A stretch of 15,732 bases of DNA, from positions 1-15,732 of the forward strand of contig JAZQZL010000036.1 of the NCBI GenBank assembly GCA_045634005.1, in the 5' to 3' direction. The position numbers were made by a program, and so were the translations under genes. The notes beneath the pieces were generated by a model that worked only from the letters and a program-made list of their open reading frames with translations, was not told the origin of the DNA and made no database searches. Numbering within the stretch: position 1 is the stretch's first letter; every line of letters begins with the position of its first letter. This stretch comes from Flemingiibacterium sp045634005 (GTDB lineage Bacteria; Bacillota; Clostridia; Oscillospirales; CAG-272). Of this stretch, positions 7,918-13,648 are shown piece after piece.

Positions 7918-7957
7918 CGCCCCTACGGGAAAATCATACATTCATCCCGTAGGGGCG
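7918..7957 (-). terminator. Strong stem-loop, probable terminator for the leftward transcript
   Basis: A perfect 13-bp G+C-rich stem (7918-7930 with 7945-7957, loop of 14) lies 5 bases after the tyrA stop. Read leftward, the stem is followed by TTTTT (7913-7917), as in an intrinsic terminator for the gene at 8270-9304. Read rightward, no T-run follows, so termination of the tyrA operon here would be less efficient. Confidence 0.5.
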
Positions 7958-7996
7958 AACTGCGTTCGCCCGCGGACGACCAATGGTCGCCCCTAC
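7918..7996. repeat. Palindromic repeat with three copies of a 9-mer and alternative stems
   Basis: CGCCCCTAC occurs at 7918-7926 and 7988-7996, and its complement GTAGGGGCG at 7949-7957. The middle copy can pair with either flank, so two mutually exclusive long stems exist. Smaller stems lie between: GGCGAAC/GTTCGCC (7954-7960, 7964-7970) and CGACC/GGTCG (7977-7981, 7985-7989). This looks like a dispersed intergenic palindrome. I recall similar sequences in gut clostridial genomes, but this is unverified. Confidence 0.6.
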
Positions 7997-8040
7997 AAAA
8001 TATAGACCACATAAACAAACCGGTGGGAGCAAGCCCCCAA

Positions 8041-8097
8041 CCTACGGAATCGGCTTAGACCGACGAATATGCCGTAGGGAGCATTTCATATGCTCCC
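8041..8097. repeat. Second palindromic unit with competing stems
   Basis: CCTACGG (8041-8047) pairs perfectly with CCGTAGG (8072-8078). GGGAGCAT (8077-8084) pairs perfectly with ATGCTCCC (8090-8097). The two stems share bases 8077-8078, so full forms of both cannot coexist. No open reading frame here has coding character. Confidence 0.5.
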
Positions 8098-8125
8098 GAA
8101 CACCCGTGAAACGGCACACGAAACA

Positions 8126-8251
8126 AAGCCTCCCTTGTGCAAAGGGAGGTGGCACGCGGAGCGTGACGGAGGGATTGGGAACCGTAATCGCTTGTAATGG
8201 CCAATCCCTCAGCCGCCTACGGCGACAGCTCCCTTTACACAAGGGAGCCTT
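8126..8251. repeat. 126-bp MITE-like element with terminal and internal inverted repeats
   Basis: The ends form inverted repeats of 24 bases matching at 21 positions (8126-8149 and the complement of 8228-8251). Each end is itself a hairpin: CCTCCCTT/AAGGGAGG (8129-8136, 8142-8149) and GCTCCCTT/AAGGGAGC (8228-8235, 8241-8248). An inner pair GAGGGATTGG/CCAATCCCTC (8169-8178, 8201-8210) and a small CACGC/GCGTG hairpin (8153-8165) complete a cruciform-like layout. It encodes no protein, consistent with a non-autonomous element or a REP/BIME-like sequence. No clear target-site duplication is visible. It begins 18 bases beyond the stop of the leftward gene at 8270. Confidence 0.65.
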
Positions 8252-8269
8252 GAGGAAAGATTGCGTTGT

Positions 8270-9304
8270 TTAGAGGTTGCTTATATACTCGCACAATGCC
8301 GTGAGCCTTGCGCGAACGGTCGCGGCGTCGACAATGTCCGCCGAGCGGAATTTTACCGTGCCTGATGTGTCGGCTGGGATACGTACGAGAAGCGTAAGCG
8401 TGCCGTCTGTGCCCTCGCACTCGAGCAGTACGCCGAGCGAGCCTGCAAGGTCCTTTACAGCGGCAAGCTCAAGGTAAAGATGCGGAAGGTACGAGGCGAG
8501 CCCGTCAAAGCTTTTCGGCGAGTCGCCTGTAACGTCGGGCGATGTAGTCAGCGAAATGTCGAGGAAGGTGCCGCTTGTATTAAGGCTACAGTCCGCCGTG
8601 ATTTTGCCGTCCGTAGAAACAAGCGCGAGCGTACAAATAAGCGTAGTAGCGATGAGGTATACGTGAAGGGGCTGAACGTTTGTTGTAAACGGCTCGCACA
8701 TATTCTTATTGTAGCTGATGCTCGCACCGATTGAGGTGAGTGCTGCAGAGCTCTCGCCCATTACGATGTCGAGCTCGGTGTATACGTCGCTCGAGGGCAC
8801 CGCGCTGTAAAGCATACTCTCCTGACGGCGCTTATTAAACTCCGTGAGCCGCACGAGCATCGCACAGGCCCATTCGAGATGCTTGAGGTTCGATTTTTCG
8901 GCGGTGATAAGCTGTGCAAATGCGTCCGAAACGTTTGTGAGTGCCTTGTCAACGTACGGTTCAAAGGGCGCCTTCTTTAGTATAGCCTGCGGCTCGATTA
9001 TTATCGCGAGATACCTCTCGCCGGCTATAGTACCGCCTACGGCTATAATCGGCGTTTTTCGCTCGCCAAGTGTAAGCTCGGCTAGCGTCGCACCGATAAG
9101 CGACGTTAGCGCGTCACGCTCGGTCTGCGAGAATATTTTCGACATATTCTTGCCGAGCGAAAGCGGGCGCAGTACGCCCCTTGCGCCGTGACTTATCATA
9201 CACACGCGGAAATTTTCATCGCATACTATTACAGGAATAACGCACTCGGCAAGCGCGGTGGCGCCGACGAGTGCGTACAGTTTTGGATTGTAGCTTGATG
9301 ACAC
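8270..9304 (-). CDS. Histidine-kinase-like protein with PAS-like domain and degenerate ATPase (unknown function)
   Basis: I do not recognise this gene by name. From a GTG at 9302-9304 it encodes 344 residues. A longer frame from a GTG at 9311-9313 is unlikely because AGAGG directly abuts that codon, whereas AGAGGG sits 8 bases before the inner GTG. Residues about 20-110 resemble a PAS sensor fold (VIPVIVCDENFRVCMIS). A helical section follows, with KHLEWACAMLVRLTEFNKRR where a dimerisation helix would lie. The last third looks like a histidine kinase ATPase in strand/helix pattern (DGKITADCSLNTSGTFLDISL, then ELAAVKDLAGSLGVLLECEGTDGTLTLLV), but the N-box asparagine and the DxGxG nucleotide motif are absent. 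No transmembrane segment is evident. It is probably a cytoplasmic pseudokinase or scaffold-type sensor. No response regulator lies beside it. Confidence 0.72.
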   Translation of the reverse strand: MSSSYNPKLYALVGATALAECVIPVIVCDENFRVCMISHGARGVLRPLSLGKNMSKIFSQTERDALTSLIGATLAELTLGERKTPIIAVGGTIAGERYLAIIIEPQAILKKAPFEPYVDKALTNVSDAFAQLITAEKSNLKHLEWACAMLVRLTEFNKRRQESMLYSAVPSSDVYTELDIVMGESSAALTSIGASISYNKNMCEPFTTNVQPLHVYLIATTLICTLALVSTDGKITADCSLNTSGTFLDISLTTSPDVTGDSPKSFDGLASYLPHLYLELAAVKDLAGSLGVLLECEGTDGTLTLLVRIPADTSGTVKFRSADIVDAATVRARLTALCEYISNL

Positions 9305-9318
9305 GCTGAACACCCTCT

Positions 9319-9330
9319 ATTCATATGAAT
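9319..9330. promoter_or_regulatory. 12-bp perfect palindrome in the leader of the kinase-like gene
   Basis: ATTCATATGAAT is a perfect dyad lying between the predicted transcription start (about 9341) and the ribosome-binding site of the leftward gene. Position fits a repressor operator. It is AT-rich and short, so chance cannot be excluded. Confidence 0.35.
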
Positions 9331-9347
9331 ATATACTCTTATAATAT

Positions 9348-9376
9348 ATTATAGCATTTTAGGGTGTGTCTGTCAA
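9348..9376 (-). promoter_or_regulatory. Consensus sigma-A promoter for the kinase-like gene
   Basis: On the minus strand TTGACA (9371-9376) is followed after 17 bp by TATAAT (9348-9353), with TGC directly before the -10 (extended -10). All twelve hexamer positions match consensus. It lies 44 bp upstream of the chosen GTG start and just downstream of the ZIP transporter stop, so the kinase-like gene is transcribed independently of the oxygen/iron operon. Confidence 0.85.
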
Positions 9377-9382
9377 TACACA

Positions 9383-10135
9383 TCAGCCGAGCAGAACGTC
9401 AGCCGCGAGCATTATTGCAAAGCCGACGAGCAGGGCGTACGTTGCGCCGCGCTCACTGCCGTGTGCGTGTGTTTCGGGTATCATTTCGTCGCTTATTACG
9501 TAGAGCATCGTGCCGCCTGCAAATGCAAGTGCGAACGGGAGCACAGCCGTGGATACGCTGACCGCAAAGTAGCCGATGAGCGTGCCGACGACCTCAACGA
9601 GCCCCGTTGCCATAGCCGCGATAAACGTCTTTTTAGGAGTAACACCCGCGGCGAGCATAGGGCCGATTATGACCATACCCTCGGGGATATTCTGAAGCGC
9701 GATACCGCCTGCTATCATAAGTGCGCCCGAAACGTCGCCCGAGCCAAAGCCTACGCCTGCCGCGATACCCTCGGGCAGATTATGTATAGCGATGGCCGTG
9801 ACGAAAAGCAGCACCTTGCCGAGATTTGCGTTGTTGTGTGCTTCGGTGTCCGCGCCGACGAATTTATGCAGATGCGGTACCAGCTTGTCGATAAGGTTGA
9901 GGCAGACGGCGCCTGTGAATATACCTGCGACCGTTATGAGGATACCGAATCTGCCGCCGTACTCAAGCGAGGGCATAATAAGACCAAGAACTGCGGCGGC
10001 GAGCATTACGCCTGCCGCGAAGGAGAGTACGATATCCGAAAATTTGTGTGATATATTTTTAAAGATAAAACCGATCAGCGCGCCGAAGATAGTTGCACCG
10101 CCGACGCCGACTGCGGTTAAAAGTACCATTTCCAT
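9383..10135 (-). CDS. ZIP family metal (zinc/iron) transporter
   Basis: This 250-residue integral membrane protein has about eight hydrophobic segments, the usual ZIP topology. Metal-site motifs are HNLPEG (118-123) in helix 4 and QNIPEG (148-153) in helix 5, with DEMIPETH (216-223) in helix 6. A loop before helix 4 carries His88, His90 and His100, as in the variable His-containing loop of ZIP proteins. The family imports divalent metals (Zn2+, Fe2+, Mn2+) into the cytoplasm. Substrate cannot be read from sequence, but the position downstream of ferritin and rubredoxin genes suggests iron. GGGGGT lies 6 bases before the ATG. A second in-frame ATG at codon 3 is a possible alternative start. 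It is 59 bp from the rubredoxin gene, with a hairpin between. Confidence 0.9.
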   Translation of the reverse strand: MEMVLLTAVGVGGATIFGALIGFIFKNISHKFSDIVLSFAAGVMLAAAVLGLIMPSLEYGGRFGILITVAGIFTGAVCLNLIDKLVPHLHKFVGADTEAHNNANLGKVLLFVTAIAIHNLPEGIAAGVGFGSGDVSGALMIAGGIALQNIPEGMVIIGPMLAAGVTPKKTFIAAMATGLVEVVGTLIGYFAVSVSTAVLPFALAFAGGTMLYVISDEMIPETHAHGSERGATYALLVGFAIMLAADVLLG

Positions 10136-10156
10136 AGGATACCCCCGAGATGTTAC

Positions 10157-10188
10157 TATATCCGCCGACGCTCGCGCCGGCGGATATA
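10157..10188. other. 11-bp perfect stem-loop between the rubredoxin and ZIP genes
   Basis: TATATCCGCCG (10157-10167) pairs with CGGCGGATATA (10178-10188) around a 10-base loop. In the leftward direction of the flanking genes no T-run follows, so it may attenuate or process the transcript and not fully stop it. A T-rich run follows only in the rightward direction, where there is no gene to terminate. Confidence 0.5.
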
Positions 10189-10194
10189 CTTTAT

Positions 10195-10356
10195 TTATTC
10201 AGTCACAGAAAATTCGTCCTTGCCGACTCCGCAGAGAGGGCATTCAAAATCGTCGGGAAGATCCTCGAAAGCCGTGCCGGGAGCGATACCGTTATCGGGG
10301 TCGCCTACAGCCTCGTCATATTCCCATCCGCATACGTCGCATACATACTTTTTCAT
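10195..10356 (-). CDS. Rubredoxin (small, stand-alone)
   Basis: A 53-residue protein read from the ATG at 10354-10356 to TAA at 10195-10197. It is a canonical rubredoxin: two CxxC knuckles, Cys6/Cys9 (CDVCGW) and Cys39/Cys42 (CPLCG), bind one iron. The conserved aromatic and proline framework (Tyr4, Trp11, Tyr13, Pro20, Pro26, Phe30, Pro34, Phe37) is intact, and the GDPDNGIAPGT loop is typical of clostridial forms. It carries single electrons in the cytoplasm, most likely to the flavodiiron protein encoded upstream in the same operon or to peroxide-reducing partners. AAAGGAAA lies about 9 bases before the start. It is 35 bp after ferritin, so probably co-transcribed. It duplicates a function already fused to the flavodiiron protein. 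Confidence 0.95.
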   Translation of the reverse strand: MKKYVCDVCGWEYDEAVGDPDNGIAPGTAFEDLPDDFECPLCGVGKDEFSVTE

Positions 10357-10391
10357 AATATTATTTTCCTTTCAAATGTATAAATTTTTTC

Positions 10392-10904
10392 TTAAAGCAC
10401 CAGAGAGGGCGCTGAGTAGATTCTCGCCGCAAGCTCCTGATTCAAGAGGTAAAGGCTTCTCGGATCTGTGCCAAACAGCTCCATCTTCGATATGAGGTCA
10501 TTTGCATTGGTTTCCTCCTCACCCTGCTCCTTAACGAACCAGTCGAGGAACTGCATCGTGCGGAAATCCTTAACCTCATAAGCCGCCGCATAGATGTCGT
10601 TGATAAGCGAGGTTACGTATTCTTCGTGCTCGAGTCCGGCTTTAAGTACATCCATATGGCAGGTGATCTTCTTGTCGGGCTTTGCGATAGCCTCGAGGGT
10701 GACCGCCATATTTTCGTTCTGCAGGTACTGATAGAAGAGCATCGCGTGATCTCTCTCCTCCTCGGCCTGGATCATATACCAGTTAGCAAAGCCGTCAAGC
10801 CCTGCCGCTTTAAAGTAGTTGGAGAATTCGAGATAGAGATAAGCTGAATAGAATTCCTTGTTTATCTGCTGATTTAACAGCTCGTGTACCTTTTTGTTTA
10901 ACAT
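10392..10904 (-). CDS. ftnA: Non-haem bacterial ferritin
   Basis: The 170-residue protein matches bacterial ferritin in length and four-helix pattern. The ferroxidase centre is complete: Glu17, Glu50, His53, Glu94 and Gln127, at the same numbers as in E. coli FtnA. Glu49 and Glu130, which contribute to the third iron site, are also present. It oxidises Fe2+ and stores it as a mineral in a 24-subunit shell, limiting Fenton chemistry. It has no haem-ligand methionine at the bacterioferritin position. A strong AAGGAGGA ribosome-binding site precedes the ATG by 7 bases. It starts 20 bp after the flavodiiron gene stop and shares its promoter. Iron storage next to an oxygen reductase suggests a single response to air exposure. 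Confidence 0.95.
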   Translation of the reverse strand: MLNKKVHELLNQQINKEFYSAYLYLEFSNYFKAAGLDGFANWYMIQAEEERDHAMLFYQYLQNENMAVTLEAIAKPDKKITCHMDVLKAGLEHEEYVTSLINDIYAAAYEVKDFRTMQFLDWFVKEQGEEETNANDLISKMELFGTDPRSLYLLNQELAARIYSAPSLVL

Positions 10905-10924
10905 AGTATTTTCCTCCTTAATTT

Positions 10925-12715
10925 TTAGCTTATAGGTTCAAAGTCAGCCGCGCCGTGCTTACAGAGCGGGCAGACGTAATCAGCCGGAAGGGTGTCGCCC
11001 TCGTATACGTATCCGCATATCTTGCAGACGTAGCCCTTTTTGCCATCGGTTTCGGGCTTTGGCTTTACGTTGTTCTGATAATACGTGTAGGTCATCGTTT
11101 CGCGCTCGGAGATAACTCTCGCTTCAGTTACGCTGCATATGAACATACCGTGCGTGTCAAGGTCAACGTACTGCTCGACCTTTAATGACATAAACGAGTT
11201 GATGTATCTCGGTAAGAACACAAGCCCGTTATCACTGCGAAGCGGCGCACATCCCTCGAACTTGTCAACGTTTCTGCCGCTTTGGAAGCCGAACGTTTCG
11301 AACACCGCGAACGGTGCATCGGTCGAGAGGCAGTTGATGTTCATTTTGCCCGTCTGCTTTATGATGTGGTGCGAGTAGTTTTCCTTGTTTATTGTAACTG
11401 CTATACGGTTCGGCGTGTTGGTGACCTGCGTTACGGTGTTGACGATAAGACCGTTGTCCTTCTTGCCGTCGTTTGAGGTGATAACGTAGAGTCCGTAGCC
11501 GATGTTGAAGAGCGCGGAAAGATCGTTCTTGTTAGCGGTTTCGTCGCGGCGTGCGAGGTATTCCATCGAAAGCTCGCCGGCCATCGCGTCGAGTGCCGAG
11601 AGGCTTTCCTCGTTGAGCGAGGAGAGGATCCTTACCGTCGTGTCGGTGAAGGTTAGATTCTTCGACTTTTCGAGCTTGTCGCGCATGATCTTTGCTGCTA
11701 TAGGTGCCCAGCTGCCGTTCTCGATAAGAGCAACGGTTCTCGATTGGAAATTACGCTCGGTCAGATGGTCGATGAACTCGCGCATATATGGGAAGATATC
11801 CGCGTTATATGTGGTCGTCGCGAGGACAAGCTTACTGTATTTGAACGCGTCTGCGACCGCTTTTGACATATCGCATCTCGCGAGGTCATATACGGTAACT
11901 TTCGGGCAGCCGTTCGATATGAGCTTTTCCTCGAGAAGCTTGACCGCCTTTCTTGTGTTCCCGTAAACGGAGGAGTATGCGATAACGATGCCGTCCTCCT
12001 CGGGCTGATAGCTCGACCAGGTGTTGTAAAGACCGAGGTAGTAGCTAAGGTTCTCTGAAAGCACGGGACCGTGGAGCGGGCAGATCTTCTCGATATCAAG
12101 CGTTGCCGCCTTCTTGAGAAGCGACTGCACCTGCGCGCCGTACTTGCCGACGATGCCGATGTAGTAGCGTCTTGCTTCGTCAGCCCACGCTTCGTTTGTA
12201 TCGGGAGTGCCGAACTTGCCGAAGCCGTCGGCAGAGAAGAGCACCTTGTCAAAGGAATCGTAGGTCACGATGACCTCGGGCCAATGAACCATCGGAGCTA
12301 AAACAAAGGTGAGGGTGTGTTTGCCGAGCGATAGGGTGTCACCCTCGCCGACGGTGATTCGTCTGTCCTCAAACTCTGTGCCAAAGAAGTTCTTCATCAT
12401 TGCGAACGCCTTTGCCGATGCAACTATTGTTGCGTTCGGATAAGCCTTTGCGAAGGTGTTTATGTTGGCGGCGTGGTTGGGCTCCATATGCTGTACTATA
12501 AGGTAATCGGGAGTACGTGCACCGAGCGTGTTCTCGATGTTATCGAGCCATTCGTGAGTGAAGGAAGCATCGACGGTGTCCATTATCGCAATCTTTTCGT
12601 CGATGATTGCGTAGGAGTTGTAGGAGATGCCGTTTGGCACCTTGTACTGACCCTCGAAGAGGTCAATCGCCTTATCGTTGACGCCGATGTATTTTATGTC
12701 GTTTGTAATAAGCAT
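10925..12715 (-). CDS. Flavodiiron protein fused to flavin reductase and rubredoxin (FprA-Hrb fusion)
   Basis: The 596-residue protein has four modules: a metallo-beta-lactamase-like diiron domain (1-237), a flavodoxin domain (about 243-385) with FMN loop SSVYGNT (248-254), an FMN-binding split-barrel flavin reductase (about 398-548) and a C-terminal rubredoxin (561-596; Cys564, Cys567, Cys582, Cys585) after a KPKPETDGKK linker. Flavodiiron proteins reduce O2 to water or NO to N2O. In Moorella the reductase and rubredoxin halves form a separate partner, Hrb, of FprA; here the whole chain from NAD(P)H appears fused. Diiron ligands His76, Glu78, His144, Asp163 and His215 are in place, but the aspartate of the HxExDH motif is Asn80 (codon AAC). 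Whether this changes activity is unknown. A strong GGAGGAAA site precedes the start, and a good promoter lies upstream. Confidence 0.94.
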   Translation of the reverse strand: MLITNDIKYIGVNDKAIDLFEGQYKVPNGISYNSYAIIDEKIAIMDTVDASFTHEWLDNIENTLGARTPDYLIVQHMEPNHAANINTFAKAYPNATIVASAKAFAMMKNFFGTEFEDRRITVGEGDTLSLGKHTLTFVLAPMVHWPEVIVTYDSFDKVLFSADGFGKFGTPDTNEAWADEARRYYIGIVGKYGAQVQSLLKKAATLDIEKICPLHGPVLSENLSYYLGLYNTWSSYQPEEDGIVIAYSSVYGNTRKAVKLLEEKLISNGCPKVTVYDLARCDMSKAVADAFKYSKLVLATTTYNADIFPYMREFIDHLTERNFQSRTVALIENGSWAPIAAKIMRDKLEKSKNLTFTDTTVRILSSLNEESLSALDAMAGELSMEYLARRDETANKNDLSALFNIGYGLYVITSNDGKKDNGLIVNTVTQVTNTPNRIAVTINKENYSHHIIKQTGKMNINCLSTDAPFAVFETFGFQSGRNVDKFEGCAPLRSDNGLVFLPRYINSFMSLKVEQYVDLDTHGMFICSVTEARVISERETMTYTYYQNNVKPKPETDGKKGYVCKICGYVYEGDTLPADYVCPLCKHGAADFEPIS

Positions 12716-12748
12716 TTATATTTCCTCCGTATTTGAGTTACTACTATT

Positions 12749-12777
12749 ATTATAGCAACTATATTTTAAATATTCAA
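12749..12777 (-). promoter_or_regulatory. Promoter of the flavodiiron-ferritin-rubredoxin operon
   Basis: On the minus strand TTGAAT (12772-12777) and TATAAT (12749-12754) are 17 bp apart, with TGC before the -10. It is 34 bp upstream of the flavodiiron start and serves the leftward operon. The TTGAA of its -35 resembles a half-site of the palindrome at 12850-12865. Confidence 0.8.
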
Positions 12778-12806
12778 GATGCTAAAAGCGTTTTTTTGTC
12801 CGCCCC

Positions 12807-12835
12807 TTGATTTTCTGATACAATTATAGTATAAT
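12807..12835 (+). promoter_or_regulatory. Promoter of the Crp/Fnr-family regulator gene
   Basis: TTGATT (12807-12812) and TATAAT (12830-12835) are separated by 17 bp. It is divergent from the flavodiiron promoter; the two -35 elements are only 29 bp apart, so one bound regulator could affect both. The expected start of transcription is near 12842, 37 bp before the ATG. Confidence 0.75.
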
Positions 12836-12849
12836 ATCAGTAAGATATC

Positions 12850-12865
12850 TGTTGAAATTTCAACA
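12850..12865. promoter_or_regulatory. 16-bp perfect palindrome, candidate operator of the Crp/Fnr regulator
   Basis: TGTTGAAATTTCAACA is a perfect dyad placed just after the predicted transcription start and ending next to the ribosome-binding site (AAAAGG) of the regulator gene. A bound protein here would block its own expression. The TTGA/TCAA core recalls Crp/Fnr-family sites, although the half-site spacing is shorter than in classical FNR boxes. Confidence 0.55.
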
Positions 12866-12878
12866 AAAGGATGAGAAA

Positions 12879-13538
12879 ATGCAAAAATATTTAAAAATTT
12901 TGAAAAAATGCTTGCTTTTCTGCGATGCGACGGAGGACGAGATACTAAAAATGCTCGGGTGCCTCGGCGCACGCGTGACGGAGTTTGATAAGAAATACAC
13001 CGTTATCGCCGAGGGCGGTACGGCGAAGTATATCGGTATAGTCCTCTCCGGAAGCGTGCAGGCTGTGAGCCTTGATTACTATGGAAACCGTAGCATAATC
13101 GCCGAGTACGGCGTCGGAGAGCTTTTCGGAGAGGCGTTTGCCTGCGCCGAGGTCGATGCGATACCGATAAGCGTTATCGCTAACGAGCCGTGCGAGATAA
13201 TGCTCATCGACTCCTCGCACATTTTAAACGACTGCAAAACACGCTGTCCGTTCCATCAGCAGATGATATACAATCTGATGCGCAATCTTGCAAAGAAGAC
13301 GATCGAGTTTCACCAGAAACTCGAGATAGTGTCACAGCGCACGACGCGCGATAAGTTACTTGCTTATCTTGCGACGTATGCGAAAAGGGTTGGCAGGAAT
13401 AGCTTCAAAATACCGTTTGACCGGCAGGAGCTTGCGGATTATCTCGAGGTTGACCGAAGCGGCCTGTCAGTCGAGATAAGCAAGCTTAAAAAAGAGGGAA
13501 TACTCGAGAGTGATAAGAATTATTTCGAATTATTATAA
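12879..13538 (+). CDS. Crp/Fnr family transcriptional regulator
   Basis: From the ATG at 12879 the protein has 219 residues. An upstream TTG at 12852 would add nine residues, but it lies inside the palindrome and lacks a ribosome-binding site, while AAGG sits 8 bases before the ATG. An N-terminal cyclic-nucleotide-like beta-barrel (about 12-115) contains GELFGEAFA (80-88), but I see no clear cAMP-contacting Arg-Ser pair. A long dimerisation helix follows (about 125-152), then a winged HTH_Crp with recognition region FDRQELADYLEVDRSGLSVEISKLKKEGIL (180-209). Seven cysteines (11, 15, 28, 89, 105, 119, 123) do not match FNR cluster spacing, so the effector is unknown. Such regulators often stand beside oxygen or nitrosative stress genes in clostridia. 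The divergent flavodiiron operon is the likely target. Confidence 0.88.
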   Translation: MQKYLKILKKCLLFCDATEDEILKMLGCLGARVTEFDKKYTVIAEGGTAKYIGIVLSGSVQAVSLDYYGNRSIIAEYGVGELFGEAFACAEVDAIPISVIANEPCEIMLIDSSHILNDCKTRCPFHQQMIYNLMRNLAKKTIEFHQKLEIVSQRTTRDKLLAYLATYAKRVGRNSFKIPFDRQELADYLEVDRSGLSVEISKLKKEGILESDKNYFELL

Positions 13539-13544
13539 TATGGA

Positions 13545-13575
13545 AGGTGGGAGTTTACTCCCGCCTTTTTATTTT
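13545..13575 (+). terminator. Intrinsic terminator after the Crp/Fnr regulator
   Basis: A 9-bp stem (13545-13553 with 13558-13566, one G-T pair, loop TTTA) is followed by a T-rich tail through 13575. It ends the regulator transcript 7 bases past its stop codon and insulates the downstream TetR operon. Confidence 0.88.
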
Positions 13576-13579
13576 ACTC

Positions 13580-13608
13580 TTGACATTTTTCAAAAGATAT
13601 GCTATAAT
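13580..13608 (+). promoter_or_regulatory. Consensus promoter of the TetR-ABC operon
   Basis: TTGACA (13580-13585) and TATAAT (13603-13608) are 17 bp apart with TGC in the extended -10 position. All hexamer bases match consensus. Such a strong promoter is what one expects under tight repression by the first gene product. Confidence 0.88.
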
Positions 13609-13635
13609 AACAAGCGATATATAACACTTGTTATT
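13606..13635. promoter_or_regulatory. Inverted repeat overlapping the -10 box, candidate TetR operator
   Basis: AATAACAAG (13606-13614) and CTTGTTATT (13627-13635) are perfect 9-bp arms separated by 12 bp. The left arm shares the last three bases of the -10 box and the right arm ends 4 bases before the ribosome-binding site. This is a classical layout for autorepression by the downstream TetR protein. Confidence 0.7.
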
Positions 13636-13648
13636 TATGGAGGGAAAT

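Noticed and set aside
7913..8269. CRISPR array
   Set aside because: The repeats are of different kinds and unevenly spaced, and there are no regular direct repeats with unique spacers and no cas genes.
7983..8273. Short open frames on both strands inside the repeat cluster
   Set aside because: They consist of palindromic repeat sequence, have no ribosome-binding site and no coding character.
9461..10051. Open frame of 196 codons antisense to the ZIP transporter gene
   Set aside because: The minus-strand frame has ZIP motifs and membrane helices; the antisense product is rich in charged residues and cysteine without pattern.
12852..12878. Upstream TTG start for the Crp/Fnr regulator
   Set aside because: It lies inside the 16-bp palindrome and has no ribosome-binding site; the ATG at 12879 has AAGG at good distance.
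13628..13648. Upstream TTG start for the TetR gene
   Set aside because: It lies in the right arm of the operator, and the ribosome-binding site GGAGGG would be inside the coding region; the ATG at 13649 fits.
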